A DNA stretch of 64,000 nucleotides from Crambe crambe (taxonomy: Eukaryota; Porifera; Demospongiae; Poecilosclerida; Crambeidae). The position numbers were made by a program, and so were the translations under genes. The notes below the pieces were generated by a model. The model saw nothing but the letters and a program-made list of their open reading frames with translations. It did no database searches and was not told the DNA's origin. Of the stretch, positions 11,652 to 21,602 are shown piece after piece; the stretch's first letter is position 1, and every line of letters starts with the position of its first letter. The stretch is from positions 7,082,582 to 7,146,581 of the forward strand of contig OZ004583.1 of NCBI GenBank assembly GCA_963924555.1. The letters are read 5' to 3'.

Positions 11652-12150
11652 CTATCTCACATGTCATACAATACTAGAAATCCAAGCATAGTCAGGGATA
11701 TTATCACAATGCCCTACCACATCACTCCTATTATAGGAATATTGATGATTTTCCTTACAGATTCAATAACACCAGAAGCTAAGGCATTGCTACTATTCAA
11801 TAGTCCTGACAAAAATTAAAGAGCAGTGTGATTGTTCAAATGAAGCCACGAGGGCTGAAGGTATTGAGGGATTATACTTTATTACTGCTACCTTCTTGGG
11901 GTCAGCTATAATGTGAGGGAGGGAGAGGGGAGAGAGAAGAAGCAGAAGGAGAGAAAAGGTGTTGCTGGAATTTATCAAGAAGTTAATACTTGTATATACC
12001 ACCTGTATACTGTAACCTGATGGAGCAGAACATGGCCAATTGAAACAGTCGTTATTACTAAAATAAGCACAAACAGAATAATTTTTAATAGTTTTCTCTA
12101 TGCAAATGGTCTGTAAACTTATAGCTAATGAGTGATAGTTTGTCCTCTGT
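11652..12150. other. Non-coding stretch downstream of receptor copy 1
   Basis: No gene recognised. From about 12050 on it resembles 51480-51584, so the duplicated block of the receptor locus starts here. Confidence 0.35.
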
Positions 12151-15100
12151 CTAGCCAGTGCCATTGGAATCTCTTCCATCCTAAATCAGAAGAAAGAATA
12201 ATGTTATAGCTAATAGCTAGAAACATAGTCCTAGATATAGCTATAGTTATACTCATCCACTTCACAATTCAAACTAACACCACATAGAGCTGTGTGGGAA
12301 GGACTTACAGATTAGTAGCTCATGCTATGAGGATGCATGGTCCATAACTTTGTGGGATTATAATCATTATGGTTGGGTTTTTCCTTACCTTACTGTTACT
12401 CAGAGCACCGTATTCTCCTCCAGATGGTTTGTCTTCATGTCCACTTCTGTCTCCCTTCCCATGGTCCAGTGGAAGGTAGTGCTCACCCTCCTCTTTAGGT
12501 GCTTGGGAAGATGAAGGTTTTGCTGGTTTCCTACCACTCTCCTGCATGGATGATGTGAAATTACTACTACGTGGTTGGGTTTTTCCTTACCTTACTGTTA
12601 TCCAGAACACCGTATTCTCCACCCTGGGTACCGGATGGTTTGTCCTTACTTCCAACCCCCTTACCTCCCTTCTTGTGGTCCAGCGGGAGGTAGTGTTGAT
12701 CTTTCTCCTTATTGGGTCCACCACTTGCCTGAAGTACATAATTATATAAATGTAGCAAAATAGGTATGTTTTCCCTTATTATGATTTCCACATCCTTACT
12801 CCACCATTATTGAGAGCACCAGCTGGCTTATCCTTATGTCCATGTCCACTGCCTCCTTTCCCATGGTCTAGGGGATGGTAATGAGAGTCCTCACCCTTAC
12901 CCTTGGAGGCAGCTTTAGACTACATGATGAAAGAGTGGGACTAGCTACACTGTCACTAAAAATGACTCTATATATACATACTCCATCAGTTGGAAGTTTA
13001 TCCTTGAATTCCTGATAATATTTTTCTTGTGCCTCCAATTTAGCATCTATATATTTTTGTCCTGTTTTTCTGAATTCTCCAACAGTAAGATCTTCCAACT
13101 CCTTCACTCTCCCTCCTGCACCAACCTCCAACTCTTCTAGTTTTCGATCTTTCTGTTAGAATAATTATAGTCATAACAAGGAATAAATTACTGACATAAC
13201 TAATACAATACTTGCCGATAAATTTACTTCCCAGTCTTTCTCTCTTGGTTGGTGGTGAATACTATTTGATAAACGTCTATGCAGACATTTCTGCCAGAAA
13301 CTCATTTGCTGCGGTCAATAATACTTATATAACAGCACAGAGATGAGGAATTTATGCATAATTATGATAATAGCTATAATACATGTAAATAGTTACCTCA
13401 CTGCTCCTCTTTTTGTAGTTGGGTAAACCTGTACAAGTAATGATAGAGATTGTTGAATTAGAGGCTTGGGTGTAAAGCAACTATTTTTGAGTACCTGCCT
13501 CCATTAATGAAGTCAATGTGGGTTGTTGGAAGGCAATGGTAATAAGGCCAGTGTGACTAAATTCATTGGTTCCTGTCTACCACCCACATGCTAATTTGGC
13601 CACTGCCTACTCGTTTATTATTAAGTGTAGCAATCAGTTGTATGGTGGTTTATCTAAGTGCTAAGTGCTTTTTGGTATGTAGCTGCTTGGTTGGAACCTC
13701 CAACAGCAAGAAGTTGGAGTCTATCCGCTCTAAAAGCTTGCTTGCCGTCAAAATATTGCACATTCTCCCAGTATAATGATAAAAAATAACCAGCCTCCCT
13801 CCCTCATGCTCATCCTATAGGATAGGAAACAAGGTAGTAAGTCACATTGACCTAATCTCTGTTGCATTTCAACCAAAGCACTAATTGGCCCAACAAACTC
13901 ATTAGTTCGCTGTGGAGGTAAAGACCCAAGATAAGAATATTCTATACACTATCGTTCAAGTGAATAGTTCCTTGTACTTAACGAAGTACATTTCATAGCA
14001 CATTATTAGCTCTTACATCTGTAATCAATGGCTAAATATACTCTAGCAGCCACAAATATTAGGAGACTGATGTCTGAGAAAACATGTGCTGAAATTACGA
14101 GACCATCTCTAGAAGACTGCCAAGTAGGATCACATGTATCTGCATGTACACACAAATTGGAATTAATGATAAACAGAGAATATTAATAACGCTTACTTTT
14201 TTGCAGTCCAACATGAAATCCCACTGCCACCCACAACACAAGAGATACTAATGTAACAACAAATCCTGCCACACAGAGACTCAGAGACAGCCATGGTCCT
14301 AGAGGAGAAAGCAAAATAATATTAAATTCTAAGCCAATAAGGATGCATAATACCTTTCTTAAAAACTATCAGAGTGATGATCACTCCAAGTACAATGGCC
14401 ACACTTAATAGTATCACACCCACAACCAGCAGACCTTGATTTGCAGATGTCAACTGTGCACCTACACACACCAACATGATTTCAAAAAAAATAGCTAGCT
14501 ATGAACTTCAAGAAACATACTAATTCACCTTCACTAGAAGTGAAGTTTCCTCTGACCAAAAGGTTAAGGGAAGAAGTATTGACAGTCACCTGATAATAAA
14601 AAATTGTAGCAGTATCTACGACAGTAATTGGGAGAGGGGAATTAAAGGCGGTAGATAATGAAGGGCTCAGGTCCTGGTAAGAGGAGTCACGACCATATTG
14701 GAAGAAGCAGTCTCCTTCTTTCATAGGGTAGGAACAGAGGACAGAGGTCAAACAGCCCTCAGAGGAGACAGAAACATCAAAGGAAGATGGGATTGAAGTA
14801 TCTGAATGAAAAAAAAAGTCAATAAAGAAATACATAATGCTACTAACTAATCAACTCACTTAGAGATGTGGAAGTGCTAGTTGATCCAAAGGCTCCTGTA
14901 ACACTAACTCTGACAAAATAACTTTGGTCTGTTTGATCTGAAAAGGAGAGAGGAAAGGATATGGAGCAGAGGTTATCACTGCAGTTGTTAGAGTTGATCA
15001 TCCTCTGATCCACCCTCTCCCTTGTGATATTCCTCAGGACTACTGTGTAGCTTAGGAGTTGACGAAAGAAGCATTTGTCAGAAAAAGATTGCGTCTGAAT

Positions 15101-18100
15101 GAAAGAAATTGTCATCATAATTATAATTATAGCTATATATTGTGGCTAACCTGTTGCATCCACTTCACTGTCAGCTGATTTAGTCGTCCATTCTGATCAT
15201 ACACAGGCAACACTGTAATGTCAGGAGCTGCATGCATAATAATTTCATAGCTCACTTCGTCATAGTACATACAACCTGAGCTTACAAATGCTATCCAACC
15301 CAAATTCTGAGCTCAACGAGGTAAAAAAACCAAAAAAACAACAAAAAAACAACAACAACAAAAAAACAACAACAAAATGTGCACTATGTACAACTATAAA
15401 ATTATTTCTTGAACTCCATTACTCTTGTACCTCGCAGTTGGATCATAAAACTGTCTCTGGCCCCTTCTTGGTTCCTACAGTTGATGGCACTGATAGTGAA
15501 GGAGTAGCATGTCCCCAAGACCAGTCCGGAGCAGCTGTAATCTTCACTGGGACTCTATCAATAAGGATGTTGGCTAATATTCTACTATCGTTAAATTTTA
15601 TATCCCACCTTAGCCTTGTACCAAGGCCTTTTTCACGCCTCATGAAAAAAGCGGGGCCTAGGTATGAGGCTAATCCCACCTATGCATGGCCAGCTGGGCT
15701 GGCTCATGAGATCATACACATAATTATGTCTTGTTGCTTTGTTTGTTTCACAATGGGGTTGCCTTCACAATTTTAAGAAGAGGCCATCATAGATAATTTT
15801 TACAGGTCCATTTCACCTGGGGGAAGCCAGTACAGCCCTCCCATGGGAGTAAATGTATTTGGTGCTAAGTAGATGTTTGAGCTCCCATCTCCAGCATGGC
15901 CTCAGTGTAGAAGTCTTACCAATTATGATCAGCCTTGTCCTTAGGCACCATAATTTCCTCGGCAGTACACTTTTAATTTACATAATCAGAGAGATACCGC
16001 TCTCTCTATGTAGGGATGATGCGGACGGCTGTGTGCGCCACCTATAGACTAAAATACAAAAGTGAAATTCTAGCTCCCCCACTTAGACTTAACAAAAGCT
16101 ACTGTGAATGATTATCCAGCCTACTAGAGCCTACTACAAAGTGCAGACCAAGTTTCAGGACCAGGGAACTTACTGTTTCAGAAATACGGCAAGCAGGTAA
16201 ATCGCTGGATTCTTCTTCTTCTATTATTATTATTACAAGTGAGTGCAAAAAATTTCTTCTAAATAAAAAGGTTAAGTAGGGATAGCTTAAAATCTAGCTG
16301 GGATATATAATGTACTGCAGCCTGGTATGAAAACAATCCCTATACATTTACATCCACTACCTATAGCTAGCTATGGCAGTTATAAAAGTAGGGATTGTTT
16401 TCATACCAGGCTGCAGTACATTATATATCCCAGCTAGATTTTAAGCTATCCCTACTTAACCTTTTTATTTAGAAGAAATTTTTTGCACTCACTTGTTTCT
16501 ATCCTTTTTTCTTAGTGCTTGAAGTTGAATGTAAGTTTGTGTATGTAAAGAATTGAGTGGCAGTATTGACTGTCACTTCAACTGAGAGTATGCATGCAGT
16601 GATTATTAATTTGACATGAGTCTACAGTACAGTACTATACAAAGCCAGCTCTACATAAACCTTATCTTTTTCTTTTGACAGTTTCTGGTTGAAGAATTTG
16701 TTTAGCTATTCTATTAAACTTTACATGTAGCTGCATGGCATGGTGACTGGCTATAAGATGAGTATCTCAGCAAGGAGTGACTGGAACATCATCAGATAAG
16801 AATAAATAGCTAGCTAAACGATTAAACTGAAGACCTAGCTAAGACTTAGCTAGCTAGCTAAACTTAAGAAGCTTACGTGGTTCTGCCCATAAGCCCCGCC
16901 CCCTACCGACGTGCGCTTCAAAATGGCGTCGAAAGATTAGCTAGTGTTCCGAGTGCTCGAATAGTGAAGTAGAGCCTTAGTCAAAACTAATAGAAAAAGA
17001 TCAGCCTCTAGGTGCCACTCTAACAGATGGCCAAAGCAGAATTTTGATGACTATAGCCAGTAAGTCGGTACGTCGATCTTATTATCATCATTATTATTAT
17101 AAAGAAAAAGAACAAAAGTCAACTCACTTTTTTCTTATGTTAGCGAATGAATTTTTGAACATTCTCCTTTCTTCTTTGTAGATGTAATAATTCACTGTAG
17201 CCTTCTGAGAACCTGTAGAGTAAGGATAGAAGAGAAAGAAGAGTTTTAGTTTATACAGTCTTATGACCTTTGACCCGCCATCCCTACTTAGAGAGTGCTA
17301 ACGCACTCTCGATAAGGGAAAAAACATTTCGTGAAATGAAAAAAGATGTAGGGATGACCACTGCTCAAAAAAGTAAGGAAACAAGGATGGAAATGGGATC
17401 AGTCTTTGTTCTGTATATCCAGCTAATGTACGTATATGTAGGGATTGTTGGCTGGATATACAGAACAAAGATTGATCTCATTTCCATTCTTCTTACTTTT
17501 TTGAGCAATGTTCATCTTTTATTTCACGAAATGTTTTTTCCCTTATTATAACAGACTCACTATCATCTGATCACTGGGACAGGAAGTGGTGGCAGGGTTC
17601 ACAACTACATGATACATCTCCACATCATACTGAGAGGTGAAGGAGGGGGACCACTGGATGGAGACCTCTGGACCTCCAGTAGTGTGGACAAGAGAACAAT
17701 TTACATTAGTAGATGGAGGAGCTATTGATGGTATAATAAGTTGATGACAAAATTATGGTTATAATAGTTTCCTTTATAGCTACCCGCAATAGTTCTGACG
17801 TGAACATCATTGGAGGTAATTATAGCACTGCATTGAATTGTTGATCCTGTCAGGACAGACACGTCACTTCTCAATGTTGATCGGATGTCAATTGTAGCAA
17901 CGTTTTCTTGATTAACAGAAACACTGGCAACCATTACTTCCACGCTAGGTACATGTAAGAGAGGTCTAATTCGTGGGACCAAGGTTCCGTTAAAAGTGAC
18001 CGTAACTCTTGCGTAATCTGATCCATTGACTCTCCACATCAACCTATTGGCCACTTCAGTGCCCATACAAGTGAAATGAATGGGTCCAGGACAAATAGGT

Positions 18101-18525
18101 CCATTTGAGGGAGGAGAAGAGGTTAGTGAAAGTTGTGGAGCAGCTGAAAAATAAGAATAGTGAGCATACACTTGCACACAAACCATCTGGAGTATAACTA
18201 GTCTCATGCACGTTTGTTCTAGTTATCAGGTTTATCTAGTTCTCAGCACAAGCCATCAAGAATGATAGAGGTTGGTTAGCTGCCGTAGGTACTAGGGAAA
18301 TGTGGTGAGCATGCAATCAATCAATTTACCTATGAAAATGAACCACTTGAGTAAGTTAATCATGTGTATTCGCCACACAATAATTATTGTGCTCATCCTA
18401 CTTTCTGGTACCTATGTATCACTTCACTTGCTTGCCCAAATATGAGGGAAATTTTATGATGTAAACTTACACTCAACATCCCTTATCAACAAAATACAGC
18501 CAATGAAAAGAATGGTGTTGTATCT
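12151..18525 (-). CDS. Ig/FN3 transmembrane receptor, copy 1
   Basis: Minus-strand exons whose phases all join: 18471-18525 (hydrophobic, signal-peptide-like TILFIGCILLI), 17784-18143 (Ig-like: GPICPGPIHFTCMG, IQCSAII), 17561-17721 + 15431-15554 (FN3: YDVEMYHVVVNP, LGTCYSFTISAINC), 15151-15227 + 14860-15094 (FN3), 14529-14801 (third FN3-like, membrane-proximal), 14354-14461 (TM1), 14197-14298 (TM2), 14017-14139 (possible TM3), 13397-13428, 13216-13308 (GC donor), 12982-13152 (charged helix), 12800-12919, 12591-12728, 12389-12541 (three related tail exons) and 12151-12180 (DGRDSNGTG, stop). The product is about 760-800 aa. The start codon exon is not identified. The tail exons each carry HYxPLDH, and two also carry GEYGxL, giving five YxxL motifs. 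Inference: a cell-surface recognition or adhesion receptor signalling through tyrosines. Introns carry several MITEs. Confidence 0.7.
15611..15672. mobile_element. 62-bp fold-back MITE with 9-bp target duplication (Academ-type ends)
   Basis: Begins TAGCCTTGTACCAAGGCC and ends with the near-inverse GGCCTAGGTATGAGGCTA. ATCCCACCT flanks both sides exactly (15602-15610 and 15673-15681). The TAGCCT terminus and 9-bp TSD match the AcademH element at 23444-29606. It lies in an intron of receptor copy 1. Confidence 0.65.
15985..16235. repeat. Dispersed repeat fragment with terminal hairpin
   Basis: Starts with hairpin AGAGAGATACCGCTCTCT followed by ATGTAGGGATGA. The following ~240 bp, up to an (ATT)n run, match 59268-59530 closely. 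It is the left part of an element whose continuation differs at the two loci. A 1.08-kb element is inserted in the ATT run here. Confidence 0.5.
16236..16496. repeat. Near-perfect palindrome at the left end of copy A
   Basis: Arms of about 107 bp (16236-16342 and 16389-16496) are identical by eye when one is reverse-complemented, separated by a 46-nt loop. The arms carry GTAGGGAT and AACAATCCCTA. Its RNA would form a very long hairpin. Confidence 0.85.
16885..16940 (+). promoter_or_regulatory. GC-box plus YY1-like motif, candidate promoter in copy A
   Basis: CCCCGCCCC (about 16894-16902) is followed by CTACCGACGTGCGC and CAAAATGGCG (16918-16927), a YY1-type core. Both motifs are kept in copy B (52330-52366). 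The sequence suggests a Pol II start site, but no coding product follows. Confidence 0.25.
17315..17543. mobile_element. Palindromic MITE, older copy
   Basis: Ends AGGGAAAAAACATTTCGTGA and its inverse, flanked by TA. Arms of about 95-110 bp have several mismatches and indels. It is the same family as 60063-60361 and abuts the 1.08-kb element, sharing its TA. Confidence 0.65.
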
Positions 18526-21143
18526 CTGAAGGAAAAAGATAAAATATGCATAGATATTAGAGAGTAGGCTATGCTAGCTAGCATGTTCTGACAATTAATT
18601 AGCTAGCTATAATATGTAGCTTATGGTCAGATGCTTACAACCTTCACTATGGTCAGTGATGTACTTCTTAGCTAATAAAAAGGGGTGTGTCTCTTGAGTT
18701 ATTAATATGTGAATAATGATGTCTTCCAAGTAGAGCAATTAAATTGAACCATGACATTGTGTTGCTGAGATTCATGCTGTGAGGAATAGCTATAATGAAT
18801 GACTAAATTGCTGATGCCATGATCCAATGGAAGACTAAAGGCAATCATCATAATCAAGCTTGAGGTAGCTATTTGATGGCCTTTAATATGAATTTATTGA
18901 TATGAAGAATGATGTGGCATAACTATAATTATCATTTCGGTACATAAATGGGTGCCATAATCCATGGCTATAAGGGGAATAAAATATCATTTTGACATTG
19001 ACGTTAATATGCTGACAAAACAAACAAGAAACTGATCAATCCCCATGGCTGTAGACCACCAAAGAAGGCCGGTTCTGTTTATAACTATCCAACTTTAATG
19101 GCTAAGGCCATGGTAAATAATTTACTTGTTTCTCAGGCAAAAACTGTCAAAAATTTGAGTAGGTAGGGAGGCAATTTAAATATAAAGGGGTGTTCCCAAA
19201 TTTAATTATATTAAGGCCATGGTATTTCTCAGACGAAAACTGTCCACAAATTGGAGGGAGGTTAAATAAAAATATTTATTTAATTAAAAGGGTGCCAGAT
19301 AATTATTAGTTGAGCTCAATTTGAACTTTGACCCTCAATATTTTTTCTTGGGGAGGCATCGAAATTTGAGGAGGGAGGGCCTGAGAAACAATTACTGTGG
19401 CCTAATAGAACATTTGTTTTCTTGCACACCTTTTTAATATACATGGTTTTAGTGGCTGGCTTAATGACTATGTGATGTTATGGGGGTCAGAACATAAACA
19501 ATGATGTTAAAAATAGTTTGGAGACACCCCATAAGGTAGACACTTAGTGTTGTGACACTTATTGATAGACTAAATCTATAAATAGACTTGTTAGCTATTA
19601 TTGCATGCCCTCGAATCTCTGCAAACCCAATTAAGGCTGAATGGATAACGCCTACAGTCGACTTCATCTCATCATTATTAGGGAGACTTACCGAGATTTA
19701 TGATGTTGTAAGCGGATAGCTATAATAATGCTTACCTGCACTGCAGTAGACATTACTGATACAGCACGATGGCGGAGGTACTCACATAGCTAGCAAACAG
19801 GTAAAGGATAGTACCTTAAGGTGGGTATACGTATTGTTGGCGACCTGTTAATTTATAAAATTTCGTATAATTAGAAGTAATATTGAACATAGATAGATCA
19901 TCAGTAGGCGATGATATGGCCGACACGGTGGTTACTTCTCCAATTAAGCCTTGAGGCGCGTGCCATCCTCGTTGTCTAGTGTGCAAGCGCGCCAAATGGC
20001 GGTAAAATTGAAAATAGTGCAAGTGTTTCATTTGCTGCACAATGGCTGGGAAGCTCAAGTCTTGTATGTACAGGCAGGAGAATAGATTAGTATAGTACTT
20101 TTTAGAGTGTCAGGAGCTGTTTAGGGCTGCAATTTCCCAAGTCAGAGGCGGAGGAACCACTGGGGCACAAATTTTTCACAATGGCAAATATCCCCCCCCC
20201 CCCCCCCCCCCCCCAATTGAAATGATCTTCCTCCACCTCTGCAAGTGATGAAGGAAGCCGGCAAAAAAATGCAGCCTCCTGTGCAGAGAAGTTGTTGAAT
20301 GAATAGGGATGAAGCCATGATAGTTGCCAGCTGCTCCTTTGTAATGGACCTAAGCTTTGACGAAAGCAATAGTCCAAGGGTGGCCGCCAAGAGTCACCAT
20401 GTAGCTAGTGAAGTTGTATCATAGTTCCAGGATATTGCAAAGGTACATAGTTCCAGGATATTTGCAACAGATACATACATTAACTTAATGAACTAATGCA
20501 TCCAAAACATCTGGCCTCCAATTTCTTCATATTTCAGAACAGTGGACGGATCTGGTGGATAGATCTGGTGGATAGAGAGGGGTCTCATTTACATCAGTGA
20601 CACTATGTTCTCCTTGTTTGCTGCCATGGAAGTAGAGTTGAGGTTCCTTCCTCCCATTTCTGCATGCAAACAGTTCATTACATTACATGTATAGCTTACA
20701 TGTAGCTATCCACTATTTATAGGACTCTTTAAAGAACCTGTGCTTATTCTGGTTGTTAATTCAGTAGAGTATTGATTTAGCTATTAAATGGTTCCAATAA
20801 CTTTTGGTCAACTTATATATTTTATGAAATGGACTCCCACAAAACTACTACATTCTAAAACTCTAAAAGGTTATTCTAGGAAGTGTCTTTATCATAAATT
20901 TCTCACAAAGCCAGCTATTGCAGTAAAGCAGCATTTTCTACACTTTTCATGTTCTTACCTATTCTCAAAACCCGACAGAAAGTCTGGCACACCCCCACAA
21001 AGTAATTACAACAACGGCCATTGAAAACAACGTTGCGAGGTAACAATAGCGACAACAAGGATGGCACGCGCGGAAAAGTATTAGTTCATGCGCGTGACGT
21101 CATCAGTCTCCAATCCTGTTCCGTGTCTACGTATATCTATGGA
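18526..21143. other. Gene-poor stretch
   Basis: No gene I can support. It holds a degenerate direct repeat at 19095-19270 (GGCCATGGTA...TTTCTCAG...AAAACTGTC, twice), a CpG-rich patch at 19760-20050 with GCGCCAAATGGCGG, a run of 23 C (20192-20214), and near 21090-21143 a TE-like end (CCAATCCTG...TATATCTATGG) resembling the 1.1-kb TIR family. Small possible exons on both strands around 19740-20070 (for example ATGGCTGGGAAGCTC at 20041) are too short to call. Confidence 0.3.
20192..20214. repeat. 23-nt poly(C) run
   Basis: Uninterrupted C run on the plus strand, G on the minus strand. It inflates glycine-rich open frames on the minus strand that I do not regard as genes. Confidence 0.9.
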
Positions 21144-21199
21144 TATGGTGTGTAATCAGTGTCAAAATTCATTTATCTCTATTAGACTTTAAATTAATT

Positions 21200-21391
21200 C
21201 TATGACGTCGCTCTTTCATCTGTGAGGTCGCTCTTTTATTCCGTGAGGTCGCTTTTTATTCCATAGAGTTCAAAATAATTCTATGACGTCGCTCTTTCAT
21301 CTGTGAGGTCGCTCTTTTATTCTGCGATCCGAGGTCGCTTTTTATTCCATAGACTTCAATGATGTCGCTCTAAGGTCGCTTTTTATGGGAC
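21200..21391 (+). repeat. Subterminal minisatellite, left
   Basis: About eight degenerate units of 21-23 bp containing (G/A)(C/G)GTCGCTCTTT or GAGGTCGCTTTTTATTCC. Mirrored at 23180-23350. Confidence 0.7.
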
Positions 21392-21602
21392 CCATGAGTA
21401 TTTCGTGGAGATCACTTTTTCAATGAGGTATACCTGCGCGCGTGCGGTCACACGCGCACGCGCGATTAATTCACGCTCGCGCGTTGAATAGCAGTACATA
21501 CAGAGCTAGAGCACTCTATATAGTGCATCTGAATTCTATCTTCGAAGAGGCGGGACTAATTATCTTTTCATATAGATCTATTCCATAACAGGAGCTATCA
21601 GA

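Larger units (their letters stand above)
16236..17312. mobile_element. 1.08-kb element with palindromic left end and hairpin right end, copy A
   Basis: Starts CAAGTGAGTGCAAAAAATTT, ends GTGCTAACGCACTCTCGA, with TA on both sides (16234-16235, 17313-17314). The same unit at 51670-52747 is missing from the paralogous intron of receptor copy 1, which identifies its ends. No open reading frame of note. The ends do not form a normal TIR: one is a 260-bp palindrome, the other a short hairpin. Confidence 0.6.

Noticed and set aside
15288-15776. 162-aa plus-strand frame with poly-Asn/Lys start
   Set aside because: Runs over a CAA/CAAA simple repeat and antisense to an FN3 exon of the receptor and the 62-bp MITE.
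16236-17312. Helitron interpretation of the 1.08-kb element
   Set aside because: It has a 3' hairpin, but no TC start, no CTRR end, and it is flanked by a TA duplication.
20102-20390. Two glycine-rich minus-strand frames
   Set aside because: Created by reading through the poly(C) run; no splice or domain support.
21200-21391. CRISPR-like look of the GTCGCT repeat array
   Set aside because: Units are degenerate, directly adjacent without unique spacers, mirrored at the other TIR, and the DNA is eukaryotic.
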